Below, one piece after another: positions 30,473-40,085 of a stretch of DNA of 64,000 nucleotides. The position numbers were made by a program, and so were the translations under genes. The first letter of the stretch is position 1; each line of letters begins with the position of its first letter. Source of the DNA: Gammaproteobacteria bacterium (GTDB lineage: Bacteria; Pseudomonadota; Gammaproteobacteria; Arenicellales; Poriferihabitantaceae); the NCBI GenBank assembly GCA_024644945.1, contig JAHEGU010000002.1, forward strand, positions 62,001 through 126,000, given 5' to 3'. The notes under the pieces were generated by a model that saw only the letters and a program-made list of their open reading frames with translations, was not told the origin of the DNA and made no database searches.

Positions 30473-32719
30473 GTGAATCCCATGCCTATTGCAATTAAAT
30501 CCAGGTCTTTTCCACTTAACCAGTACACACCCTACTGGGCTGAGTGTTTCGGCGTAGCGCCAATGCTGCCGATGTCTCGTGATGAAATGGATAAGCTTGG
30601 CTGGGACAGTTGTGATGTGATTGTCGTTACCGGCGATGCATATGTGGACCATCCCAGTTTCGGGATGGCAATTATTGGTCGCTTGCTTGAAGCCCAGGGA
30701 TTTAGAGTTGGCATTATCAGCCAGCCGGAGTGGGATAGCGCAGCACCGTTTAAGGTGCTCGGTAGACCCAATCTGTTTTTTGGCGTCACTGCCGGGAATA
30801 TGGATTCGATGATTAATCGTTATACCGCAGACCGAAAAATCAGATCGGATGACGCATACACCGCTAATGATATCGGTGGTAAACGACCGGATCGAAGTTC
30901 GCTGGTATATGCCCAGCGTTGTCGCGAGGCGTATCCCGACGCATCAATTATTCTGGGTGGAATCGAGGCATCTCTGCGCAGGGTGTCGCACTATGATTAC
31001 TGGCAGGACAAGGTCCGACGTTCAATTCTTGCCGATGCTAAAGCAGATTTGCTGGTATATGGCAATGGCGAGCGCGCAATTGTAGAGATTGCTCATCGAC
31101 TAGGGAGCGGTGAGGAAATACAACAGATACAGGACGTGCGCGGGACAGCATTTATGTTGAAAGATATTCCCGGAGACTGGCAAGTAATTGATTCAAGCAA
31201 TGTGGATAAACCGGGCCGGATGGAGCGACAGGTCAATCCTTATGAATTTTCGGATCGGGGCAAGAGCGACCGGATGGACACCAAATCACCAGCGAAGGAA
31301 TCCGGTATTAAAGTCCAACTTGAACCTAAACAGCAGCGCGTTCAGAGACTGCTTGAAGCCCGATTGAAAACGGTAATCCGCTTACCCTCATTTGAGGTGG
31401 TTTCACGTGATCCAGTAATGTACGCACATGCCAGTAGAGTATTGCACCTGGAGACCAATCCCGGTAACGCTCGTGCGCTGGTACAAAACCAAGGTGGACG
31501 TAAAATATGGTTGAATCCTCCGCCACTTCCCCTAAGCACGGAGGAGATGGATTATGTCTTTGGTTTGGAATACGCCCGAATTCCACACCCAAGTTACGAC
31601 GGTGCTCGGATTCCCGCTTATGAAATGATTCGTTTTTCGGTCAATATTATGCGGGGCTGTTTTGGTGGCTGTACGTTTTGTTCAATAACCGAGCATGAAG
31701 GTCGTATTATCCAGAGTCGATCTGAGGATTCAATTATTCAGGAACTTGAGGATATTCGTGACAAGGTACCTGGGTTTACTGGCGTTATATCGGATCTTGG
31801 TGGGCCTACCGCCAATATGTATCGGATTGCATGTAAATCGCGAGAGATAGAATCTGCATGTCGCCGACCTTCATGTGTTTATCCGGGCATCTGTGAAAAC
31901 CTCGATACCGATCACTCGCCTCTAATCAAGTTGTATCGACGTGCGAGGGAAGTAAGAGGAATCAAAAAGGTGTTGATAGGCAGTGGTTTGCGTTATGACC
32001 TGGCCGTGGAGTCTCCAGAGTATGTGAAAGAGCTGGTGACCCATCATGTTGGGGGTTATCTAAAAATTGCGCCGGAGCACACGGAAGATGGCCCGCTCGA
32101 AAAAATGATGAAGCCAGGTATGGGAAGTTACGATCGCTTTAAAAAAATGTTTGATCACTATTCACGAGAAGCAGGGAAGAAACAGTATTTGATTCCTTAC
32201 TTCATTGCGGCTCACCCGGGAACTACGGATGAAGATATGATGAATCTTGCCGTTTGGCTCAAAGCCAATGGATTTCGAGCAGATCAGGTGCAAAATTTTT
32301 ATCCCTCGCCGATGGCCACCGCAACAGCGATGTATCATAGCGGGCGAAATCCGCTGAAGAGAGTTTCGCGAAACGGTGTTAACATTCCCGTCGCTAAAGG
32401 GAGCAAGCAACGTAGATTGCATAAGGCTTTCCTGCGATACCATGATCCTGACAACTGGCCTATACTTCGTGCCGCGCTTAAAAAAATGGGTCGCAAAGAT
32501 CTAATTGGCAACAGTAAACACCATCTTATTCCATTGTGGCAACCGGCGAGCGAATCGGGTTATCGGAGTCCAAGACGCAAAAACAGTAATGATGGCGTAT
32601 CCTCAAGATCAGACAAAAACCATGTAAAAAGTGGCCGCCGTGGTGAAACTAGAAGTCCAGCCCGGCGACGAAGTATCCTGACACAGCATACGGGATTGCC
32701 ACCAAGAAAATCGTATTAA
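30473..32719 (+). CDS. YgiQ-family radical SAM protein
   Basis: [18 protein letters not shown] (CxxxCxxC); [55 protein letters not shown]. Confidence 0.93.
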   Translation: MNPMPIAIKSRSFPLNQYTPYWAECFGVAPMLPMSRDEMDKLGWDSCDVIVVTGDAYVDHPSFGMAIIGRLLEAQGFRVGIISQPEWDSAAPFKVLGRPNLFFGVTAGNMDSMINRYTADRKIRSDDAYTANDIGGKRPDRSSLVYAQRCREAYPDASIILGGIEASLRRVSHYDYWQDKVRRSILADAKADLLVYGNGERAIVEIAHRLGSGEEIQQIQDVRGTAFMLKDIPGDWQVIDSSNVDKPGRMERQVNPYEFSDRGKSDRMDTKSPAKESGIKVQLEPKQQRVQRLLEARLKTVIRLPSFEVVSRDPVMYAHASRVLHLETNPGNARALVQNQGGRKIWLNPPPLPLSTEEMDYVFGLEYARIPHPSYDGARIPAYEMIRFSVNIMRGCFGGCTFCSITEHEGRIIQSRSEDSIIQELEDIRDKVPGFTGVISDLGGPTANMYRIACKSREIESACRRPSCVYPGICENLDTDHSPLIKLYRRAREVRGIKKVLIGSGLRYDLAVESPEYVKELVTHHVGGYLKIAPEHTEDGPLEKMMKPGMGSYDRFKKMFDHYSREAGKKQYLIPYFIAAHPGTTDEDMMNLAVWLKANGFRADQVQNFYPSPMATATAMYHSGRNPLKRVSRNGVNIPVAKGSKQRRLHKAFLRYHDPDNWPILRAALKKMGRKDLIGNSKHHLIPLWQPASESGYRSPRRKNSNDGVSSRSDKNHVKSGRRGETRSPARRRSILTQHTGLPPRKSY

Positions 32720-32781
32720 ACTGATGCAGTGATCCAACGTATTGACTAAAATCGGCTTCGATTTAACTTCACCGATTACTG

Positions 32782-33258
32782 ATGATTCTTCCGCTGTTCT
32801 GCTTTAGATCTCTGATGGACGAGGATGTATTAACCTGTGTCCTTGGCGAATGCCCTGCCTCCCGAATAGTGATCGCGCCAGCGACGTTCGCGGGTTAACG
32901 GAAGACACGTTTGCCCCATGAAACCTATCCAATGCTAGTGCCTCAAGCAGATAGTATTGTCGAAGGTGTGCTGCTGCACGGACTAAACAAAAAGGATTTG
33001 GATAGAATTGTGCTCTTCGAAGGGGAAGAGTATGAACTTTCACCCTGTCAGGTAACATTATCCGATAAAACTTGTGCTGAAGCGCTATTTTTTAATGAGA
33101 GTATTATGCCGCTAGCCGAGACTGACGTGTGGGACTATAGGCTGTGGGCCGAACAACACAAGGACTATATGCTTCGCCAGTCGAGTGTTTATGTGTCTTT
33201 ATGTGGAAAAATCAGTGCCGCCGAGGCTGACGTGCACTGGCAGACTTATGTTGAGTAA
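32782..33258 (+). pseudogene. AIG2-like gamma-glutamylcyclotransferase family gene interrupted by an in-frame TAA at 32896-32898
   Basis: Same-frame translation MILPLFCFRSLMDEDVLTCVLGECPASRIVIAPATFAG*RKTRLPHETYPMLVPQADSIVEGVLLHGL...; homologous-looking sequence continues in frame on both sides of the stop. Confidence 0.65.
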
Positions 33259-33275
33259 CGAATTGAGAATTCTTC

Positions 33276-34637
33276 ATGGTGTCTTCTAAGCATCTTGCTG
33301 GATTTTGTTCCAGATTAAAGTTTGAAGATATTCCACGGCACGTGGTGGAGCGAACCCTTGAGTTGATGTTGGATTGGGCCGGATCGTGCTTGGCTGGATC
33401 AAATTCCCGGCAGGCCCTGATCATGAGAGGCTTCGCTGATGAAATGGGCCCCGGAGAGGGCGCCAGCACTATCCTTGGTAGTGAGAAAAATACTTCCCCG
33501 TTTTTTGCTGCGTTGGTAAATGCGGCAGCGTCTCATGTTGTGGAGCAAGATGATTTGCATAACAGCTCAGTGTTTCACCCCGCTACGGTGGTGTTTCCGC
33601 CCGCCATAGCGGTCGCAGAGCACGAGAGCGCCGGAGGGCGAGATTTGATTGCGGCTTCAGTTGCGGGCTACGAGGCGGGAATTCGTATTGGTGAATTTCT
33701 TGGGCGCAGTCACTATCGGATTTTCCACACCACTGCTACCGCCGGGACTCTCGCAGCGGCGATGGCATCGTCGAATATACTGCGACTCGACGCCCAAGAA
33801 ACATTGCATGCTCTTGGTTCTGCAGGTACCCAGGCGGCTGGCCTTTGGGAGTTTCTGCGTGATGCCGCGGACTCAAAACAGTTGCATACCGCTAAGGCTT
33901 CCGCCGATGGCTTGCTTTCTGCTTACACTGCACGATCAGGCCTGTCCGGCGCGAGTCGGATTCTCGAGGGAGAGCAGGGCTTAGGTGCAGGCCTAATGGC
34001 AGAGAGCAGCCCTGATACCCTGATACAAGGGCTCGGTGACAGGTGGGCTCTACTGGAAACCTCTTTCAAATACCATGCCTCTTGCCGACACACTCATCCT
34101 GCGGCAGACGCGATGCTAAAAATCATGGATGCCCATAATCCAGATTTAAATGCGATTGAAGCTGTGCAGGTACATGTTTATCAGGCTGCATATGATGTAC
34201 TAGGTGCAGTCAATCGACCAACTACGGTTCACCAGTCGAAATTTTCTATGGGATTTGTACTTGCATTGATTGCTCGAGAGCGCAGAGCAGGTGTCAGCGA
34301 GTTCAGTGATACTGCTCTGTCTGACCCCGATCTACTCTCGCTGCACGATAAAGTCAGCATGATAGTCGATCCGGAAATCGAGGCGGTTTACCCAAAAAAA
34401 TGGTGTGCCAGAGTGGAGGTCGCTATGAACACGGGTGAACGATTCAGTCAGTTTGTGGACACACCCCTGGGAGATCCCGAAAATACTCTCAGCAGGGAGC
34501 AGCTTGAGGAAAAAGCCTACCGGCTTGTTGAGCATTTTAGTGTATGCACTCAGTATGAGATGGAGGGACTGATTGATCGCATATGGAATCTGCCTTCGGT
34601 TGACCAGATAAATGGGATTTTCCGGATTAACCGGTAA
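33276..34637 (+). CDS. MmgE/PrpD family protein
   Basis: 453 aa; LDWAGSCLAGS, HVVEQDDLHNSSVFHPATVVFP, FKYHASCRHTHPAADAML. Confidence 0.88.
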   Translation: MVSSKHLAGFCSRLKFEDIPRHVVERTLELMLDWAGSCLAGSNSRQALIMRGFADEMGPGEGASTILGSEKNTSPFFAALVNAAASHVVEQDDLHNSSVFHPATVVFPPAIAVAEHESAGGRDLIAASVAGYEAGIRIGEFLGRSHYRIFHTTATAGTLAAAMASSNILRLDAQETLHALGSAGTQAAGLWEFLRDAADSKQLHTAKASADGLLSAYTARSGLSGASRILEGEQGLGAGLMAESSPDTLIQGLGDRWALLETSFKYHASCRHTHPAADAMLKIMDAHNPDLNAIEAVQVHVYQAAYDVLGAVNRPTTVHQSKFSMGFVLALIARERRAGVSEFSDTALSDPDLLSLHDKVSMIVDPEIEAVYPKKWCARVEVAMNTGERFSQFVDTPLGDPENTLSREQLEEKAYRLVEHFSVCTQYEMEGLIDRIWNLPSVDQINGIFRINR

Positions 34638-34697
34638 GGCTAAGGTTCTAATAATTTTTCCTTTGCAATACAGAATCAATCTTTGAAGGCAAACCGG

Positions 34698-36785
34698 TTA
34701 CTCCTCAACTATATTGGATGCAGGCGCTTCAGCCTGTTTGAAAGCCGTTTTGTGGCCACGCGAGGCTCGAAATCTTCTCACCAATTTTCTGAATCGATTC
34801 AGCTCCTCTTTCCCTGGATCACCGACTATTGCGTAGCGCAGTGCAATATATTCCTGAGTAATTAGCAGCACTTCCCTCTGCAGCCCGGGCAGGCGCGCGG
34901 ATACTCGATGTGCAAAATCCAGGGGGCCTTCATTGTTGCGTCTCGTCAATCCGCGCCGTTTCAGTTTGCCGCAGAAACCAAGATAAATTCGGTCAAGTGG
35001 ATCCGGGTGCACCTGATCTCGCCTGAACAGAATAAAGCTGAACAGGGATAGCAAACCAAGCGCGCTTATAAAAGCGCCAATCGACACTAACTTAGCATCA
35101 AGCTGTCCAAGGCCCATAGAACGCAACAACTGCCGCTGGCGTGACCCGTCAAACGCAACGAACCATCTATTCCATTTTGCCTTGATGGCATCTTTCAACC
35201 ATACCAGCTCGATACCGAGTCGACGTAACCCCTGAAAATCGCGGGCAGAAAATAACACGACGCGGTCGGCGTTGAGGCTGGTGTCGAAGTCTATCGGATA
35301 CTCGATTCTCTCGGGCGCAATGACGGCAGTTGGATCAACTCTTGTCCATCCAGCTTCTGAATCCCAGATTTCTGTCCAGGCGTGCGCATCAGATTGGCGA
35401 ACAACGATCTGATTGCTTCTCGGATTATATTCGCCGCCAAGATAACCCACCACGATTCTTGCCGGAATGCCGGCGCTGCGCATGATGGTGGCAAAGCTAC
35501 TGGCATAATGACCACAAAAACCGCGCCGGCTTTCGAAAAGGAATTCATCGACCGGCGCATTACTTTCAAGTAACGGTGGTTGTAATGTGTAGCTAAATTC
35601 GTTCTGGTTAAAATGTTTAAGCATGCGCCGCGCTATATCCCTTGGAGACTTTGCGTCGCGAGTAATTTCCTCAATCAAGCCGTCCAACCTCGGTGTGAAA
35701 ACCGTTCCCCCTAAATTCAAAGACTGCCATCTGGCGATATCAGATAATGGCTCTTTTATTGAGGTGTTATTTGACACAATTTCATATCTGAAAGGGCGTT
35801 CAATTGGCCGAGATAGGTAAAGGTGGTGGTCTGCGTCTAACTGAGCATCACCAGGGATCGAAATTGGATAATCAAGTGAATACAGCCAGTTTTGATTGGT
35901 GGGCTCGAGTTCAATTTCGTAACGATAAATCTGGTTCTGTAAATCAGCAACTGTCGGGCTGGCACGAAGGAATGGCGCAAACCTGCCGCGAGTCCATTGT
36001 CTGCCATCCGTTACCCACAATACTCCACCACGCCAGTAGCGTTCGGATGGTGGAGGAATCTGCTGGCCAAGAAAAGTTGCGGTAAAGGCAACTTCTCTGG
36101 ATTGAATCAGATTGCTGATAGTTCCCATATTTAACTTGTCACTTAGACCAGTTACTGCGGTATCCGCATCGGTTTCAAAAAGAAAAACTGACCCGGATAG
36201 CCTTGGGAACAGATAAAAGAGTATGAAAACAAATGGCACAGCCTGGATCAGCATTTTCCCGATCAGCTTGAGGTCTGAAAACGAATATCGACCTGGGTCC
36301 GCGTGTTCAATTTGTGCCATTAACCAGGTAAGCGCTACGACCAGTCCCAGCAAAGGAACCGCCCAGGAGATTCCGTCGGCATATAAAAAGTGTGTGATGA
36401 TCACAAAATATCCCAGTAGCAGAACGATCCGAATATCTCGCACAGTGTTGATCTCTACGCATTTCAACCCCACCAACACGAGCAGGAATGCCACTCCTGG
36501 ATCTCTACCGATAGGTGCCCCATACAACCAAGCTGAAACCGAAAAGCCAACTATTGCAAACAGGTAAATGATCCAACGATTTCTGGGGAGCCCGTTTCTG
36601 CGCGTTGCTAACATTCTCCACAATGCAAGCGCAAGAAAGATGGCAATAACTTCAAAACGCAGATGGTTAATATGTGGAAGAACGGCTAGGATCAGAAAAC
36701 CAATGGCGAGCATCAGCAATCTCGTTCCACTCGGCATATTTTCGACATACGATGGTTCGGTCTTTGCTCGCAATCGCTTAATCAC
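34698..36785 (-). CDS. Transglutaminase-like membrane protein (TgpA/DUF3488 type)
   Basis: N-terminal TM segments; FLFESRRGFCGHYASSFATIMRSAGIPARIVVGYLGGEYNP...DAHAWTEIW. Confidence 0.9.
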   Translation of the reverse strand: MIKRLRAKTEPSYVENMPSGTRLLMLAIGFLILAVLPHINHLRFEVIAIFLALALWRMLATRRNGLPRNRWIIYLFAIVGFSVSAWLYGAPIGRDPGVAFLLVLVGLKCVEINTVRDIRIVLLLGYFVIITHFLYADGISWAVPLLGLVVALTWLMAQIEHADPGRYSFSDLKLIGKMLIQAVPFVFILFYLFPRLSGSVFLFETDADTAVTGLSDKLNMGTISNLIQSREVAFTATFLGQQIPPPSERYWRGGVLWVTDGRQWTRGRFAPFLRASPTVADLQNQIYRYEIELEPTNQNWLYSLDYPISIPGDAQLDADHHLYLSRPIERPFRYEIVSNNTSIKEPLSDIARWQSLNLGGTVFTPRLDGLIEEITRDAKSPRDIARRMLKHFNQNEFSYTLQPPLLESNAPVDEFLFESRRGFCGHYASSFATIMRSAGIPARIVVGYLGGEYNPRSNQIVVRQSDAHAWTEIWDSEAGWTRVDPTAVIAPERIEYPIDFDTSLNADRVVLFSARDFQGLRRLGIELVWLKDAIKAKWNRWFVAFDGSRQRQLLRSMGLGQLDAKLVSIGAFISALGLLSLFSFILFRRDQVHPDPLDRIYLGFCGKLKRRGLTRRNNEGPLDFAHRVSARLPGLQREVLLITQEYIALRYAIVGDPGKEELNRFRKLVRRFRASRGHKTAFKQAEAPASNIVEE

Positions 36786-36798
36786 AATCTAGACCGCG

Positions 36799-37794
36799 CT
36801 AGGAATAGTTGAACAAAGCAAGCGTTTTGAGGCATCGGTGTCTATGTGATTCACCGGCAGCAGGTTCGATTCTACAACCTGGTATCTCAAGTCCATAGTC
36901 GATGTCCAATCTGTCCAAGTCGAGCACTGCCCTTGAAAGATGAGACAGTTTTTGCTCCTGGTCTTCTCCTTCGGTTTCCTGCCATCGAAGCCAGACTTGT
37001 TCACCTTTTGTGGCGCTGAAATTTTTAAGCCACCATCCTTTTCCTCGTGCCACGACTTTCCAGTCTACATGCATCACACTATCCCCCGACTGATAGGCTT
37101 TATGACCCGCGAAGTCGTCGTTTCCAGTTTCCACCGCGTTGAAGTTATCCACTTCACTGGACCAGTAATCCAGGCCACTGCCCACTTCAGCTGGTTTTGG
37201 ATAAACCAAGCAATTGTGATCGGCCTCAACGTAAGCCCAGGCGCGGAACAATCCAAGCGGAAATCTTGTTTCAAGCACAACCCGATCGACCGGAAGAATT
37301 CCTCTTTTTCTGGTGGGTTTGGAAACAGTTAATGTGGCTTCGGATTCTGGATCGAGATCCACACGCGCGGCATCGGGCAACTGATGCCCATCAACGTAAG
37401 CGCCAATTCCTGCCCGAGGTGCATTGTATGTATTGTGCAGCCGAAAAGGATATCTTGCGTCGGCTCCACAAAAAACCGCTTCCGCATTGCTTGTAGTGAG
37501 TTCAATACCAACCAGGTTTTTCCATGTCTGGAACAGTGCGGCCATCCCTAATCCGGTGAGAAGGAAAGTCAGCAAGAAGCCAGGATTGCTGCCATAGTTG
37601 TTCGAGCCAAATAACATTGCAAAAAGCATAGCCCCATACAAAATTCCAAAGCGAGTGGGTAGAATATAAACTTGGCGGGGGTTAACTCGAATTACGCCTG
37701 ACGGATCCGGTGCAGTAGTGCGGACCAGACTTTGAAACCATCGCCACAAACGATCGCTGGGCGGTATGTTTCTTAGTTTAGGGAATGCTAACAT
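36799..37794 (-). CDS. DUF58 domain protein
   Basis: ETRFPLGLFRAWAYVEAD, LVYPKP, YQSGDSVMHVDWKVVARGKGWWLKNF. Confidence 0.88.
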   Translation of the reverse strand: MLAFPKLRNIPPSDRLWRWFQSLVRTTAPDPSGVIRVNPRQVYILPTRFGILYGAMLFAMLFGSNNYGSNPGFLLTFLLTGLGMAALFQTWKNLVGIELTTSNAEAVFCGADARYPFRLHNTYNAPRAGIGAYVDGHQLPDAARVDLDPESEATLTVSKPTRKRGILPVDRVVLETRFPLGLFRAWAYVEADHNCLVYPKPAEVGSGLDYWSSEVDNFNAVETGNDDFAGHKAYQSGDSVMHVDWKVVARGKGWWLKNFSATKGEQVWLRWQETEGEDQEQKLSHLSRAVLDLDRLDIDYGLEIPGCRIEPAAGESHRHRCLKTLALFNYS

Positions 37795-38689
37795 TTTCCA
37801 GAATCAAGCTTTCTAGTTTGGTGCTCGGTTCTCTTGCCGACAGGTGGTGGACGCTATAAGGAATAATAGTCTGCAGATCTTCAGGCAGCACATGATTTCG
37901 TCCGTGCACGACCGCCCAGGCCTTGGTCGCCTCAAGTAATGACATACCTGCCCGAGGTGAATATCCGCTTCGAAAGGCAGGATCGTGGCGCGTGTAGGCG
38001 ATAATTGCTTGGAGATAATCAAGAAGTTTATTGGAGACCGTAACCTGGGCTACGCTGGTTTGCGCCAGTGCCAGTGACTCGCTGCTGAATACCGGTCGCA
38101 AAGAGCTCAGTTTTTGCCTGGGATCAGGATTCTTCAGCATATTCCGTTCAGCTTCCCGATCCGGATAGCCTAAGCTGATCCCTAGCATAAATCGATCAAG
38201 CTGGGAATCGGGCAATGAGAATGTGCCAGTCTGTTCTGTTGGATTGCGGGTCGCGATAACAAAAAACGGGCGGGGCAGGGGGCGGGTTTTTCGGTCAATG
38301 GTGACTTGCCGTTCTTCCATAGCCTCTAACAGTGCGCTCTGGCATTTTGGCGTTGCGCGATTGATCTCGTCAGCCAATACCAACTGTGTAAAAATCGGAC
38401 CCGGGTGGAAGGTAAAGGCGGCCGTTTCCTGATCAAATATTGTGACACCTGTAATATCTGCAGGCAGCAGGTCACTGGTAAACTGAATGCGCTTAAAATT
38501 GAGGCCGAATAGACGGGCGAGCACGTTGGCCAAAGTTGTTTTGCCAACACCTGGTTTATCGGTGATCAGCAGGTGTCCGTTGGCGAGTAGGGTGGATATG
38601 GCGAGTCGAATGACGCGATCCTTTCCTAGTATGACTTGACTAGCTTGCGCGATGAGCGCGTCGATGGCCGATTGAATTTCGTTGTTCAA
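37778..38689 (-). CDS. MoxR-family AAA+ ATPase
   Basis: DKPGVGKTTLANVLARLFG, RIQFTSDLLPADITG, LADEINRATPKCQSALLEAMEERQVTID, ATRNPTEQTGTFSLPDSQLDRF. Confidence 0.95.
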   Translation of the reverse strand: MNNEIQSAIDALIAQASQVILGKDRVIRLAISTLLANGHLLITDKPGVGKTTLANVLARLFGLNFKRIQFTSDLLPADITGVTIFDQETAAFTFHPGPIFTQLVLADEINRATPKCQSALLEAMEERQVTIDRKTRPLPRPFFVIATRNPTEQTGTFSLPDSQLDRFMLGISLGYPDREAERNMLKNPDPRQKLSSLRPVFSSESLALAQTSVAQVTVSNKLLDYLQAIIAYTRHDPAFRSGYSPRAGMSLLEATKAWAVVHGRNHVLPEDLQTIIPYSVHHLSAREPSTKLESLILENVSIP

Positions 38690-38798
38690 TTTGTTATGTC
38701 CAGAATATTCTCAAAATTATTGGCACAGACTTTGGCTGGTCGCAATGACCGGCTCGGAATCTGATTTTATGTAAAAACTCTTCCCTTAGGATAATCGC

Positions 38799-40007
38799 AT
38801 GAAGTTTTCTAGTTTAACCGAACGTATTGCTGGAGACAGCGTGGATGCATGGGATGTGCATTATCGCGGTATGGGCCGCCTGGAGGCAGGGGAGGATATC
38901 ATCCTGCTCAGCGTCGGGCAGGAGTCAGGAGAAGTGACGCCGGCGCCGATTGTTGACGCGGCGATCAAAAGTCTGCGTGAGGGAAGACACCACTATACAT
39001 CGGTTGAGGGTACCGATCGGCTGCGCGCTGCCATTGCAGCAAAACATCAATCATTGACTGGACAGAAGGTCGGTGCAGGTAATTGTGCGGTGTTCAATGG
39101 TGCTCAGAATGCATTATTCTCGGTCGCACAGTGTTTGCTGGAATCCGGTGACCAAGTGATTTTATCCGAGCCATATTACACGACCTATCCGGCGACGGTA
39201 ACCGCATCGGGGGCGGAGCTGATCAGTGTGCCGTCGCGGGCTGAAGACCGATTTCAGATTGATCCGGATGAGATCGCTAGACGTGTCACCCCTCAGACCC
39301 GTGCGATATTGCTTAATTCTCCAAATAATCCCACCGGCGCTGTATACACACGCCAGCAGTTTGAGGCTGTTGTGGATTTGTGCCTAAAAAACCAAATCTG
39401 GTTGATCAGCGATGAGGTATATCAGGAAATCCTGCCTGAAAAAGATCGTTTCAGCCCTGCATCGCTGAATCGGGCAGCGGAAATTTGTATTACGATCTCA
39501 AGTCTATCCAAGTCCCACCGTATGACTGGATGGAGGCTGGGCTGGGTGGTGGGACCGACATCACTGATCCAGCACCTCAGTAATTTGTTAATGTGTATGG
39601 CATATGGTATGCCCACTTTTATCCAAGATGCCGCCGCCGCGGCGCTAGAAAGCGATCATGAAACAGCTGCAATCGTCAGGAGTAGCCTGGGTAGTCGCCG
39701 GCGTGCGTTAGTCAATGCGCTTCAAGATATTGATGGTATTGATCTTTTCAGTGCAGAGGGGGGAATGTTTGTGGTATTCGATATTCGCAAGTTGCCTATC
39801 TCAAGTCAGGATTTTGCCAGTAAGTTATTGGATCGATACGATGTGGCGGTGCTTCCCTGTGATGGATTTGGTCCAAGCGGCACCGGATTGCTGAGAGTCA
39901 GCCTGTGCGTCCCAGAACAGCAATTGGTCGTTGCGGCAGGACGGATTGTCGAATACGTGGAATCGATCCTGGCAGGGCCTGATAAAAATACAGTAGATGC
40001 TGAATAG
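38799..40007 (+). CDS. PLP-dependent class I/II aminotransferase
   Basis: LNSPNNPTGAVY, SDEVYQEIL, SSLSKSHRMTGWRLGW (PLP lysine). Confidence 0.92.
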   Translation: MKFSSLTERIAGDSVDAWDVHYRGMGRLEAGEDIILLSVGQESGEVTPAPIVDAAIKSLREGRHHYTSVEGTDRLRAAIAAKHQSLTGQKVGAGNCAVFNGAQNALFSVAQCLLESGDQVILSEPYYTTYPATVTASGAELISVPSRAEDRFQIDPDEIARRVTPQTRAILLNSPNNPTGAVYTRQQFEAVVDLCLKNQIWLISDEVYQEILPEKDRFSPASLNRAAEICITISSLSKSHRMTGWRLGWVVGPTSLIQHLSNLLMCMAYGMPTFIQDAAAAALESDHETAAIVRSSLGSRRRALVNALQDIDGIDLFSAEGGMFVVFDIRKLPISSQDFASKLLDRYDVAVLPCDGFGPSGTGLLRVSLCVPEQQLVVAAGRIVEYVESILAGPDKNTVDAE

Positions 40008-40085
40008 AACCGCTCGGCGCACTTATCGGACGTCTGACGTCTGGCGTCGCAACAAAGACAACACATATATCGTAGAACAGAAAAT

